Shown here: one piece after another, positions 35,602 to 47,179 of the stretch
Position numbering within the stretch: the first letter of the stretch is position 1
Layout of the letters: each line of letters opens with the position of its first letter
Assembly: GCA_015178975.1 (NCBI GenBank)
Contig: WHVD01000029.1
Coordinates: forward strand, 186,001-250,000
DNA length: 64,000 nt
Direction of reading: 5' to 3'
Source of the DNA: Hysterangium stoloniferum
Taxonomy: Eukaryota > Basidiomycota > Agaricomycetes > Hysterangiales > Hysterangiaceae
Notes under the pieces: model-generated
Told to the model about the DNA's origin: nothing
What the model saw: the letters and a program-made list of their open reading frames with translations, nothing else
Database searches by the model: none
Position numbers and translations under genes: made by a program

Positions 35602-36409
35602 TGTTACAACTGGAATTCCCACTGGACTCCGGGCACTAACTTATATGCACCCACACCCTATACGCACCAATTGTCAGTTTACCAGAATTCCCACTGGACT
35701 CCATACATCAGACCTGTCCATGTTCAACCTCCGTTACTTCATGTATCAGTCACTGGAATACCCACCAGACTCCGTCCCTGTCTATCTCCATCCCCATCCC
35801 ACGCATCAGTCACCAGACCCTGCTTGGAAAACCCATCAGCCCTGTAACTGAGCCCTGTTCCTGTTATAGTCAAATGACCTGTCACAATTCAGACTCCACT
35901 CCTGCTCCATTCCTGTTATGGTTTTATGACCTGTCACAATTTGGACTCTGCTCCATTCCATCCCGTTCCTAACACCAAGTTTGGTGTTTATTTATCTCGT
36001 TTTATGTTTGTTAGTTTCATTTTCATTATTACTGGATTTGGTATGTTATTCATTCCACAGTCTATATAGTCTGGCAGATGTTGTACATACAATCCAGTCC
36101 GAAAATCAGCTTAGATTCTCCCCAGTAATCTTAGTATATTTTCTGCTCTAAATTCCTCTTTGAAACACACCACTCTTACTCGTCAGAGCCCATGGGCTCT
36201 GACGCATCTATCACTCGACCTCCGACTCATCTATCTCAACTCCCTGACCTCTCAACCCATGACCCCTGCCCAGACTCCCCAGGATTCCTGTCCACCCATT
36301 TGAAATTGGACAAGACGATCTCATGAGGGTGCAGCCTATAAGCTGAAGCCAAGTCCTACCAGCTTTCCTGCAGGTTTCTCCAGAAACCCTCCATGTACAC
36401 ACCTTAACA
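35602..36409 (-). repeat. LTR, reverse copy of an inverted LTR pair
   Basis: 808 bases. The reverse complement runs TGTTAAGG to GTTGTAACA. Its 3' end faces that of the forward copy across a 68-base spacer (35534-35601), so the two form a near-palindrome of about 1.69 kb. They differ at many scattered bases, so the pair is not a fresh duplication. Confidence 0.75.
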
Positions 36410-37055
36410 CTCCCAGTCATTTATAGTGAACAAAAAATGAGTGAGCCCCTGGTGATTTGAGTCTACTGACTGGCAATACCAATAAGGGTAAAATAAGCTC
36501 ATTTGTTTGAGAGAGAATAGTACAAAAAATCATATCTCTCCTAGTACAGTCAATAGAATTCATATCTGGGACATGACATGAATGTTCTGCTTTTACAGAT
36601 GATCAATCAATTTATGCAGGGAATTGTATTGTGGCTCTTCAGAATTTCATTTGGTGTAACAAATTCCATTTGAATTAAAGCATATGGATACTAGCAGGAA
36701 CAAAATTACACAGAAATATGAAGTGGATTATCACAATACAACTCTTACCCCTGCACCGCATTATTCACACCATATCCAGTGCACTTGGCCCTCATAGATA
36801 TACATGCATTTCCACCCCCTTACTTCACAAAAGCCAGGATAGCCACAAACTGCACCATTGACACATACTGCTTTCTCTTAAGACCCCCATCCTAACCTTC
36901 ACACTTCAATGGACATGAAATGTCTCCCTGTGAAGATCCATTCCTGGAAACTCCTTGGAGTATTTTCTAGGTACAGTATGTATATTGTAAGTTTCCAAAC
37001 CATATTCTGGACTAGCATTAGGATCCAGAATCTACTGGAACCTGACCCTTATCTC
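36410..37055. other. Unassigned DNA between LTRs
   Basis: No gene recognised. Confidence 0.3.
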
Positions 37056-37058
37056 TCA

Positions 37059-37365
37059 AGTGTTGGAAACCACTAAGCCAACATTGGCTTTGTGGTTTCC
37101 AACGTAAAGTAAACTCTGATACTCCAAAGACCCCACTTGGTTGTGAGTTCAATTCCTACCCATACCAATAGTTTCAAGCCCAAAATAAGTGGCAAAAATA
37201 ACTTGTATCTGGCATTAAGAGGGATAAAGATTTACTTAATATCTAGTTGGCCCACACATAACATTGGCTACTGGCCTTAAACAGGTCATAGGGGAGTTAC
37301 TACTGACCTTGGGGTCAGAGTTTACTTTATGTTGGTGGCTTAGTGGTTTCCAACATTAAGTACCC
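37059..37365 (+). repeat. SINE-like repeat with Pol III boxes
   Basis: An A-box-like TGGCTTTGTGG (about 37082) and a B-box-like GAGTTCAATTCC (about 37143) are spaced as in a tRNA head. The sequence begins with a hairpin (GTTGGAAACCACTAAGCCAA facing TTGGCTTTGTGGTTTCCAAC). A related TGGTGGCTTAGTGGTTTCCA lies at 37337-37358. Degenerate, with no full cloverleaf. Confidence 0.4.
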
Positions 37366-37479
37366 TTCAACTTAGTTCCCAGTTGAATATTCCACCCTCA
37401 ACTAGATGCCTCATCTTATGTCTTAGAACCCACTGGACTCTGCCCCTTCACAGCTCACTTCTCCAAGTGTCCTTGGTCG

Positions 37480-38476
37480 TTACCTAACCTGGACTCTGGT
37501 TTGGACTCCTGTGCTCTTCTAGATGCTTTGGTAATCCATGACCCAGACCCCTTGAATACATTTGCTTGCTTATTGTTTCTGCACTTATTCCCTGATCTGT
37601 CCTGGTCCTTGTTCCTCATTTACCTAACTTGTTATTATTGTTTATTTTGGAAACATTTCCAAATATGTTTTATTATACTCTCATATTTGTAGTACAATTA
37701 TTGGAACAACTATATAGCCTTCTATAGTCATATACTCACTCTACAGATTCTATCTTGAATTAGTCTTAACTTAGTCTAATCTACTCCTTTGTTCCTTCTG
37801 TATGCTCAATATCTGAAACTCCTTGGAACTCTGGTTATATACACCACTCATGTAAACATCTGTCAACTTGAAATAAGGACACCCAAACATCTGTGCAAGG
37901 ATGCAGCACATAAGCTGAAGCCAAGTCCTTCTCATACCCTGCAATGGAACCTCCTTTTATATCATCTGACTACTTGTTCCCACCCAGTGTATTTTTGGAG
38001 CCCTTGGGTCTTCTGACTTATGGTTCTCATGTATTCTTGGACTCCACAGAGTACCCAGACCAACACCTGTTCAAAGTTACAACCTGACAATCATGTGAGG
38101 GCACAGCACATGAGCTGAAGTCAATCCCTTCCCATATCCTGGTAATATTCCAACACCCAGACAATTCCCTGGAAATCCCATGGACTATTTCCTAGGAACT
38201 CCTCAGACTATTTCTAGAAAGTCCTTGGAATATTCACTGGAAAATCCAGGTAGATTTCCTGCACTTAACACTCTCAAAGTTTTGTCACACATTACATGAT
38301 GCTGTTAAGTTCCATGTTGGGACTTATTCTGGAACTATCAGGAAATAACTGGGAACTCAGATACTTCTGGGTAGGTGTTAAGAACAGAAAACTGACTGAT
38401 GTCAGTAGGCTGACAGGGACCGAACGGAAGGACTTGGCTTCAGCTTATGTGCTGCACACTCACAAGTTACCATTGG
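37480..38476. repeat. LTR fragments with the GGACTTGGCTTCAGC motif
   Basis: Contains reverse copies of the shared LTR motif near 37895-37930 and 38100-38125 and a forward LTR start TGTTAAGAACAG at 38378 with the motif at 38431. The 37.5-37.95 kb part resembles the reverse complement of 40.93-41.28 kb. These are nested remnants of several LTRs. Confidence 0.5.
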
Positions 38477-38746
38477 GTGTGTTAAATTCCTGAACAAAGC
38501 TCCACAGATAGTCCCACGAAGGTTTCTCCAGTAACTATATTCTGAACACACACTTTCCGGGTAATAGTCCCACGGACTCCCCGGGTAATAGGTCTGGGGA
38601 GTTTCCGGGAATATTAGTAGTACAAGGGAGTGTCGTATCAGAATAGTTACCAGAGAATGGGTACGACTGAGATGGACTTGGGTTCAGCTTATAGGCTGTG
38701 CCCTCATACATTCATTCGGGAATCCATATTTTGAACTGACAGAATG

Positions 38747-39466
38747 TGTTACGACCGTGTCGCAACCCTATTGGCCCCGAGGTTATCGCCACTTGTCAAC
38801 GTTTCAAGTCATCCTCTCGGAAACCATCGGCCCCGAAGCTGACGAATGTTTCACGAAGATCAAACTCCATTTATGCCCACGTCAAATAACTCGTATTGTC
38901 TGGTCAAACTTTGATACGTCCCCTTTATTATGTTGATCCGTTCAATCTTATGTTTCGCATATGTCTATCTATATTTGTAGTCCTCGAACCATTTCCTTTT
39001 ATCGTAATCCCGCTCTCGGTTATCATCGGCCTCCGAACTAATCATAAACTTCCCGTTCCTAGTCAAGCTTATTGTTAATACCGTGTTCCGCCCTTCTCCC
39101 CATTAGTATTTTCCAGACGCCTGTTACTTGTATATGAACCCGCTGTAATTGTAGTTACTAGGCAATCAGAATATCGACTCAGAATACCCTCATACACCAG
39201 TATCAGTCTCATACTAAGAATCCCCCCATCCGCCTTTGCGTGCGCTCGCCCACTCCCGGCCCCGACCCCTTGGCCCGACGCTCGACTTGTCCTTCGATTC
39301 CGATCGGTATCACGCCGAAAGGTACTCACTAGGATTAGTCTTCGCCCGCCCGAAATTTAAGGACATCCTACGGATATTTGCGAGGGCGCAGCACATAAGC
39401 TGAAGCCAAGTCCTTCCGATCGGTCCCTGTCGGCCACCGATATTAGTCAGTTTCCAGTTCTTAACA
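38747..39466 (-). repeat. Solo LTR with intact target duplication
   Basis: 720 bases. The reverse complement starts TGTTAAGAACTGG and ends GGTCGTAACA. Flanked by exact 5-base repeats GAATG (38742-38746 and 39467-39471). It is the product of LTR-LTR recombination that removed the body of an element. GC content is higher than in neighbouring LTRs. Confidence 0.85.
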
Positions 39467-39609
39467 GAATGCATGCAAGGAGATATAGATTTCGGAGTTC
39501 CCGTGGGAGTTCCGGGAATCGAGCGTGCAGACAGACAAGAGGACTAGAGACTGGGATTGAAGGGAAACTTGTTCAAGGGTCAAACTTGTTCGGGGGAAAA
39601 CTATGTAGT

Positions 39610-40286
39610 TCGAGATTGAAACTGGATTCTAAGTACATGAATATAGCAGACTTATATAGACTGTGAAATGTAATAATACCAAATCCAGTATTAATGAGAG
39701 GCAGAACTATTAAACATAAAACGAAACAAGTAAATACTAAACTAGGAATTAGAGACGGAACAGAACAGGAGCGGAGAATGAATCATGACAGGTCATTTAA
39801 CTATAACTGGAGCGGGGCTCAGTTAGAGGGGTTCCGGAAGTCCGGTCGGAGTCCGGTGACTTGGTGCACAAGATAGTGTCGGGTATAGACAGGTTTGATG
39901 TGCAGGAGGTCTGGTGGAGTCTGGTGGGTTTTCCGATGACTGGTGTGTGAGACGCAGAGACAGATCATAACAGGAGCGGGGTTCTATGCTCTGTTAGAGG
40001 GGTTCCAGGAGTCCGGTCGGAGTCCGGTGACTGGTACATAAGACACAGAGTGTCGGGTGTATGTAGGGTGGAGTCCGGAGTCTGGAGGAGTCCGAGGACT
40101 GGTGTATGAGACATAGAGTGTTAGGTGCAGACAGGTGGGGTGCGTACAGAGAGAGGCATAAACAAGTTGACGTGCAGGCTCCGGCGGGAACTCCAGTTGT
40201 AACTATACAATATAGAGGGTCGGGAGCATGTAGGATGGGGTCCAGGGGCCCAGAGGCTGGCGGGATTTCCAGTTCCTGACAGGGTG
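39610..40286 (+). repeat. Diverged LTR of the 34.7-kb family
   Basis: Shares ordered blocks (AATACCAAATCCAGTA, TGACAGGTCATTTAACTATA, GTCCGGTGACT, GGGATTTCCAG) with the inverted LTR pair. Ends CCAGTTCCTGACA. Confidence 0.55.
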
Positions 40287-40927
40287 TCCTTAAATTTTGG
40301 GCAGGCAAAAACTAGTCCTATCGAATTCCTCACGGTGAGTTACTGATCAGAAACTGAAGGATAAGTCGAGTGTTGGGCCGAGGGGTCAGAGACCAAGGGT
40401 GGGCGAGCGCATGCAGAGGTGGGGAGCAGGATACTTAGAGTGAGGCTTATGAGAGATGTATGTAGGTGTTCTGAGTCAATATTCTGATTGCCTAGTAACT
40501 ACAATTACAGTGGGTTTATATATGAGTTATCGGTGTCTAGAAACTACTACTAACTAAGGGAAGAGCAGAAAATACTATTGACAAATAAACTTGACTAAAA
40601 ACTGGTAGGTTACAATAATATCAGAAGCTTTGATTAGCTGAGAGCAGGATTACAAGAAAAGGAAATAGTCCAAGGGTTACAAGTATATACAGGCATATGT
40701 GAAACAAAGTGTAGAACAGATCATCATAATAAAAAGGGATGTATCAAAGAATAACCAGATAGTATGAGTATAACTTGACAGGGGCATAAATGGGGTTTGA
40801 TCGCTGTGAAGGTATACATCAGTGTCAGTGACCGACAGTTTCCGATATGATGACTTGATCAATAACTTGCAATGTCAGTAGATGGTAATATCCTCAGGGA
40901 CTGTTGGGTTGTGACATGGTCATAACA
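40287..40927 (+). repeat. Diverged LTR related to the 38.7-kb solo LTR
   Basis: From GTGTCCTTAAATTTTGGGC to GGTCATAACA. It aligns to the reverse complement of most of 38747-39466 but lacks its first ~110 bases and is more AT-rich. Confidence 0.6.
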
Positions 40928-41680
40928 GTAGGGTCAGGACTTGGCTTCAGCTTATATGCTGCACCACTACACAAATGCTTGGATGTCCTTAATTTAAGCG
41001 GCTGATAAGTGTTGGAGAGCTTATGGATATTCAGAGTTCTGAAGAGTTCCAAATATCAAGCATACAGAAAGAGAAGAGGAATAAGCTAACTAAGTTGATA
41101 TCAGATCTAAGGTGTAAGTACAAATGCACAGAAACTAGATTCTCTGGCTATTGTACTACAGATTGAGATCACAATAAGAACAGATTAGGATAGAAGTTCC
41201 AAATTGGGAATATAATAAACAAATGAATGAATACTTGTCAACAGACAAGTTACCAAATACAGAACAAGGGTGAAGTTCGGTATGTCTGGAGATTAGTTAG
41301 TTTCTGGAGATGGAGGATACAGTACATTGGAATATTGAAATATCCAGGAATGGATTGTAACAGATGCAATGGAAGTTGAACCTGTGAGGATGCCAATGAA
41401 GAAGATGGATTGAAAAGAAAAGAAAAATGGGGAAGGACCAGGTGATTATATATTGTTAGGGCAACACTAACAAGGCTACCAAACACAAGATAGAATATAG
41501 AAATATAAAGTGAGGAGGGGACAGCTCAATGACAGGGGAGATCACACTTGTTTTAGTGGGATTCCTAAGAGATTGAAACTAAATAAATGAGTATGTACAG
41601 GTCTACTATTTATACTATTTATTTAATATTTATTTAGTTTTTTTTATTTATTAGAAATTTGAGAAAAATACTAAAAATGG
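40928..41680. repeat. LTR fragment and AT-rich DNA
   Basis: Starts with another copy of the GGACTTGGCTTCAGCTTATA motif (about 40936). The part to about 41280 resembles the reverse complement of 37.6-37.95 kb. The rest is AT-rich with no gene. Confidence 0.4.
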
Positions 41681-41686
41681 CTTGTA

Positions 41687-41976
41687 TGCACCCTACAGTG
41701 CATAGCCGCGCTTTCGGCGCTTATGTAATCCCGCCTGGCGCTGTGTAGGTCCGCGCGGCGCGCCGGCGCTTGCGTAGGTGCCGACTGCATGTCCGTCGGT
41801 GCGTAGGCGGCGCCGTCGGCCTTATGTCGGCGCCGTCGTTTGGCCGTGCCGCTGTGTTGCGTCGCGGTGCCGTTGCGCCGCGGCGCCGTGTCGCTGCACG
41901 GCTGCTTTTCGTGCGGGCGGCAGCGCGATTACGTAATCGCGCTCGCGCCTCTGCCTGTACTGTTTGTAGGTGCATA
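41687..41976. mobile_element. GC-rich island, possible non-autonomous element
   Basis: About 290 bases of very high GC sequence full of GGCGC/GCGCC inside AT-rich DNA. The ends are imperfect inverted repeats (ATGCACCCTACA and TGTAGGTGCAT). It contains an 18-base palindrome CGCGATTACGTAATCGCG. Open frames on both strands are compositional by-products. A short CGCGCCGGCGCTTATGT relic recurs near 43187. Confidence 0.45.
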
Positions 41977-42002
41977 ATAAAATAAAATAAAATAAAATAA
42001 AC
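41974..42002 (+). repeat. AATAA microsatellite
   Basis: Five to six copies of a five-base AATAA unit, immediately after the GC-rich island. Confidence 0.8.
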
Positions 42003-42154
42003 AAAAATCAAAAAATAAATGGCAAATATATATTATATATATTGCCCTGACATATATGTGATAACCAAAAGAAATTTAACAAACAAATAAACACCTAGGG
42101 AAATGTGTGAGAGAGGCAAGGACAAAAAAACATAAAGAAGTCCACAGCACTGAT

Positions 42155-42390
42155 CAGTAAATTGGTTCTGATACAGTCAGATTCAGAAAGAAGTCCCATC
42201 CTAGCAGGCTCCTGGACATTGCAGAGTATCTGGAGCATCTCTCTCAGAATATTCCTTCCAGTGCTTGAGAGACAGTCACACATCTATACTGCTCTAAAGC
42301 TGAGTCTAGGCAGTCAGCCAACCATATCCAACAAAAGGTTCTACAACCAGTATACTGGCAGATGAAGGAGATTGCCATCAGTAAAATGGT
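42155..42390. repeat. Relative of the 19.8-kb MITE
   Basis: Contains GATCAGTAAATTGGTT at the left, CTCCTGGACATTG in the middle and CATCAGTAAAATGGTTTTAC at the right. The two end motifs are in direct orientation here, unlike the 19.8-kb element, so this is rearranged or composite. Confidence 0.45.
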
Positions 42391-42456
42391 TTTACAGTTT
42401 CTGTGCATATGGAATGTTAATGGCCATATAGAGTTGACTTGCAACTGAGTATCTAA

Positions 42457-42640
42457 AGGGTTGGTAGCTCAGTGGTAGAGCATCCAGTCAAGATTATAGA
42501 CGGTCCCAGGTTCAATTCCTGGTGTGTGACCTTAGGAGTTGACGAGGCTTCCTCACTGAGTGCTGTAATGAGGTGGATGTTTGCCTAGCTGACGCTAGGA
42601 GGGAGGGATATTTTCTAGTATTTTTATGGAGGATCCAAAC
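42457..42640 (+). repeat. tRNA-derived SINE-like sequence
   Basis: GGTTGGTAGCTCAGTGGTAG (A box) and GGTTCAATTCC (B box) sit 46 bases apart with a good T arm (CCAGG/CCTGG), but the acceptor and anticodon arms pair poorly, so I do not call a working tRNA. A non-tRNA body follows. Confidence 0.45.
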
Positions 42641-43487
42641 AGAGACAAAGATGTAGCAGAGAGCGCCGAAGGACGTGCTTGAATAATGCAGGTCAATCCC
42701 TACGCAAAAAAGATTTTCATGGAAGCGAATACAGGCGTTGGCGAACAAAACCACTGGCGGATAATCTATCGGAAGAGGATTATGATATGAGCGAAGTTGT
42801 GGTGGCTGTCATTTTCGACTAAGCTGCAGCCGATATATGTGAATTCGAGGCGTGTAATAAATAAATATAGAAAGGATACCGAACGTTGAGAATATGACAT
42901 GCAGATATGACATCCTGAAAACTAAACCTCCAAAACATTGATTCCATTGTGGGTGGCTTTGTGGCTAGTAAACTCTCCCCTCCAAAAGAATTTAGTAAAT
43001 GTGATATTAAATAAATGACTTAACGGAGTGGTCTAAATATGAATTTGGATATACCACGCGCTGATATTAAAGTGGACCTAGGATAAGACAGACATGAACT
43101 AAAATATATTCGATGTAGGCACGAATAAAACAAAGCGTAGTGGCCCGGTACAGCGCTAAGGGCTGGGGTTCTTAAAACCTGTATTACGCGCCGGCGCTTA
43201 TGTTCTTGTAATTAACTGTTCTTGCTTTCTCACCCTATCCATCACCACCCAACTTACCTTTCCACCAAGTCAGAACATCAGACGAGACATTCGTGTCGTA
43301 AGTGCTCATTCAATGTTAATGACATATTTGGTTATTTGACGACGTAGAATTTTGAGGCGTTGCGTGAACAGCTGTCATTGTCCCCATCAGTGCGGAGTCA
43401 GTTCCAACATTTCTAAACAGATAAATCTACAAGCCTTTTTTTTGTGGTTCGAAGTAATCACGTTGTTTCCTCCCAGCACAATAATTC
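42641..43487. other. Intergenic upstream of the Zn2Cys6 gene
   Basis: No gene recognised. A GTGGGTGGCTTTGTGGCTAG string at 42949 is a possible SINE-head scrap. The promoter of the regulator lies at the right end. Confidence 0.35.
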
Positions 43488-44971
43488 ATGACAGGCGATT
43501 CAAAATCGCCTGCACTGTCCAATGTTGACGGCCGAAATCAAATTGCGGGAAGCGCCGCTGACGTAGAGGGCGCGCAGCCACAAGCGAGTGGACCCTCGTT
43601 TTCTACCGCCAAAGGTAATTTATACTATAACACCTTCTGCATATTTTCCTTCAGGTGACAGAAGCCAAGATCTGAATACACATTTGTTGCCCAATGTCGA
43701 GCAAGTACCTCATCCTCTCGGAGTATACCCGAATGTAATTCCTCCAACCCCTGCAGGTGCGTATCTTATTATCGTAATCAATTGGGTTACATAGTTCTAA
43801 AAGTGCTGTCAGATTACATGCCAGCGTCTCTAAAGGACCAGCCCATTCCCGGTGGGTCAACAGCTCCTAAGCGTAAGCAGGTTAAAGTCGCAGTAAGATT
43901 CTTTCTGTGTTCGTTCTAAATAGGCTGTCTTATATTATTGTTGTCAGTGCACTAACTGTGCTGCGTCTTCTAAGGCCTGCGACGTAAGCCGTCCTTGTCA
44001 GAGATGCATCAAGTACGGTCTGACCAGCAGCTGCCAAGACGTCGTTCATAAAAAGAGAAGAAAGACAAATTTTCGACGTCCCTTTAGTGTGCAAATTCGT
44101 CAGGAGGAACTGGAGGCGCATCATCAACGTGCGCGTCCCTTTCCTCCGATTTTTTACTACCGCCTATGTGTCCTCTTTTGTAGCCGCCCCAGCAAGGCCC
44201 AACGGCCAGATGATGCCATTTACGAGCGCACCGTCATATTCAGGTGGACAGATCGTACCAATGCCCCTCAGACCGCCTGAGGGATATTACGTCGCCTTGT
44301 TTCCTATCCCACCCACATATTGGGCCGGTCTACAGGTCGCACCCCAATTTGTCGGCTCTAACGTGCATAGTGAGGGTCCTATTCCGGATGCTTATCACCG
44401 TCCGCATGGGCAGCCTATATTCGCACCTCATGGACAATTCATCTACCCGCAAATGCCTCCCGGCTTGTATCCTTACTTCGTACATCCGTTTCCTGGCCAG
44501 CTTCAGCCTCCACTGCGACCTCAGCAGCAACAACACCCATCGCCGTCCCAACAGCCACAACCCCTACCGCCTTCCCAACAGCCACAACCCCTACCGCCTT
44601 CCCAACAGCTACCACCCCTACCGCCTTCCCAACAGCCACAACCCCTACCGCCTTCCCAACAGCCACCACCCCTACCCCCTCCCCAACCTCCATCTCAGCC
44701 TCAACAAGAACAATCCCCTTCCCAACAACATCACGGAGGTCCGACAAATTACAAGGAGAAGGCCACTTCAGATGAAAACCGTACAGACGATGGCAACGAG
44801 GACCATCCACCGACGTTGCCATACAAGAAGCGCGGTCACCGAACCCCTGCTGCTGACTGCTCGGGTGCAACGAATGGCAGTAGAAAGAACGAAGATAGGT
44901 CTATAAGAAGATCAACTTGGGGAAATCACTTGCAACACAATACGAACGCAGACGATGATGATGACGTCTAA
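43488..44971 (+). CDS. Zn(II)2Cys6 transcription factor, Pro/Gln-rich
   Basis: Five exons (43488-43614, 43655-43756, 43813-43892, 43948-44128, 44184-44971) give 425 residues in one frame. The binuclear zinc cluster, near residue 104, is complete: CTNCAASSKACD, RPCQRC, KYGLTSSC with spacing C-x2-C-x6-C-x5-C-x2-C-x8-C. It is preceded by a basic KRKQVKVA and followed by KKRRKT. This cluster resembles a widespread fungal group with CTNCxxxxKxCDxxRPCxRC. The C-terminal half has a PPEGYY motif, then a proline/glutamine-rich tract with five repeats of about ten residues (SQQPQPLPP) and an acidic tail ending DADDDDDV. Nuclear DNA-binding regulator by family. The target is unknown. The start was chosen as the first ATG giving an open frame through all introns. 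Confidence 0.88.
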
Positions 44972-45532
44972 ACCATTACTGATTGATTAAGCTTGACAAG
45001 GTTGTCTGAAGATCGTTGGTGTGGGACTATATTCCAGGATTCTTTTTAAAATGTCAGCTGTTTGCTTCCTTCCTAACTGCGCCAATACCTTGCTTCCCAT
45101 GTACAATTTGTTACTTCTGGATCGTGTTTAGTGCCTATTGCTGCAGCGTGATCTATGTTGACATGTCAATGCGACTGGTGTTCAGAGCTGAACTGTTTGA
45201 CAATTGATTGACAGATTAACACAGTGATTCTTTCTCAATATGAGTCTTATATTAAGAACCTCTTGCGAGCCTTCTGCATGGAACTGGAACGTATGGCTAC
45301 CGCGGATGTGGCTGCTAGCCCAACTAACGGTTTAAATTTGCAAGTGCAGTCAAGTAGCAATTTCTCGTGTCGTTATATAAAAGAATGAGACGTATTCGCG
45401 TGTCCGTGGGGTAAGGATTTCTTCCTGCTTTGATAAGGTCAATTACGGCGTTAAATGTTTTATGTGAAAGCAATTTTTTCCTTGATAACTGTCTACTGGT
45501 AGTTAAAATTTCGTTTCAATAATTTTTAGACT

Positions 45533-47179
45533 TCATTTTCCAATCGCCTTCATCTGGGCAGGGGGATACCTATGGATATTTGATGAGGGATAAGTATTGC
45601 ATAGTATATTCGTACTCATACCTATCACCCTTGATATCTGCCTTATCAACCACCTCTCTAATTTCCTGAAGTTCTTTGGTAGTAAGATGCACGTCGCTGG
45701 ATTTCCAGTTCTCATCAAGACGTGCAATAGACGTAGTCCCTAGTAAATACTAGTCTCACTAAAAGAAGGTTATCTCATCATGTAGCAAATGTTACCTGGA
45801 ATAGGGATAATGTCCTCCCCCTGTGCTGAGACCCACGCAAGCGCAAGCTGTGCGGGCGTAATGCCTTTCTCCTCAGCAATAGCCTGCAACTTCTGCACGA
45901 TCTATGCATGTAAAATTAGGCCCCGATAGTACATTGCATCAAAGATTAGACGGTGCTCACGTTGAAGTTGTTCTGCCAATTTTCCTCTGCAAACCGAGGG
46001 TGCTGTAGCCTCCTATCACTTGGGTCAAAGTCTGCGACGGACTTATATCTCCCAGTGAGGAAACCGCGACCGAGGGGACTATAGGCCACTATCGTGATTC
46101 CCAGTTCTCTTGCGGCGGCGAGTAAACCGTCTGTCATTGCGTGAGTCGATGACTTGAGATTGTAATGTGATCATACTTCGCTCAATGTCTGTAGTCCATG
46201 GGGAATATTCAATTTGAAGGGCGGATATCTTTGCAACCTGTCATCAATGATAACAATGTGGCTTGTGTTTTTGTTAGGTGCGCAAGGTACCTTCGCTGCC
46301 TTTCTCAGAGATTCTTCACTGGGCTCTGAGATGCCGATATATGTGAATTTTCCTTCCCGGCGAAGCTCTTCGAGTGTTGAGTACGTCTCCTCGATGGGAC
46401 TAACCATAATTCTTAGAAAGGAGTATACTTTCATAGCGTCACACGTACACTTTAGGATCAACGCGATGTTGGTAGTATAGATCAGGCGTGAAACCCAGCC
46501 TGGCAATTGATTCATCGATGGACTGTCGAATGTAAGCTGCATCGCCTAAATGGACATGGTTTTTAAATAACTACCATCATAATTCTACTGGGGGTATCGA
46601 TAACGCACCTCTCACCGTGCCGGTAGGCTTTCCTGTCTCCCTGTCGAAGACATTACCGAACTTTGTGCAGAGGAAGACTTTCGAGCGATTGTCATTTTCT
46701 TTCAGCACAGAGCCTGGGGAGTTAAGCCATGGTTATCCAGTGGTAAGTAAATATTGCCTGGTTCCTCACCAATAAGGGTTTCACTGTGGGTCGGAATTGT
46801 GAATCAGCATAATCCAACGAAATATTTACGTCCACTCACTTGTGACCACATCCATAAATATCGGCACTGGTTTGATAATTAGATAAGATATAGGTACAGA
46901 AATTGAAATGAACGTGCGTGTCCCAAAGTGTGACGCCGATCTCAATAGCATGCCTCAGTACGTTTCTGCTCTCCTCGTCGGTAGTCTTGCCATAGATACT
47001 ACTCATCCCCTTTCGATAGCATTATATCAAAGCACCGATAGTTAACGAATAGAATAAATTTACCATTCCACCAAATCCTGGGGTGAGGTTTAATTCCTTA
47101 TACAAATATCTGCTATTTAGGAGAGTCACTTGCCTGGAGAGGGAACCAAACGATCTCCTAATTTGCGTTCTGACGACAT
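45533..47179 (-). CDS. Aldo/keto reductase 1
   Basis: The frame is intact across about ten exons, from MSSERKLGDRLVPSPGFGGM to YPPAQMKAIGK, roughly 335 residues, the usual AKR size. The catalytic tetrad is visible: Asp and Tyr in DTADIYGCG, Lys in FLCTKFG and His in YYQHRVDP. The cofactor side has [21 protein letters not shown]-dependent reduction of a carbonyl is the family reaction. The substrate is unknown. Two 14-base exons are needed (47064-47077, GFGGM; 46770-46783, ETLI). At least two introns start with GC. It lies in a tandem pair with the next gene, about 2.3 kb apart, with 3' flanks copied as well. Confidence 0.88.

Noticed and set aside
41721-42011. Arginine-rich open frames on both strands
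   Set aside because: By-products of the GC-rich island.
42457-42531. A possible functional tRNA gene
   Set aside because: A and B boxes and the T arm are good, but the acceptor and anticodon arms do not pair. Kept only as SINE-like.
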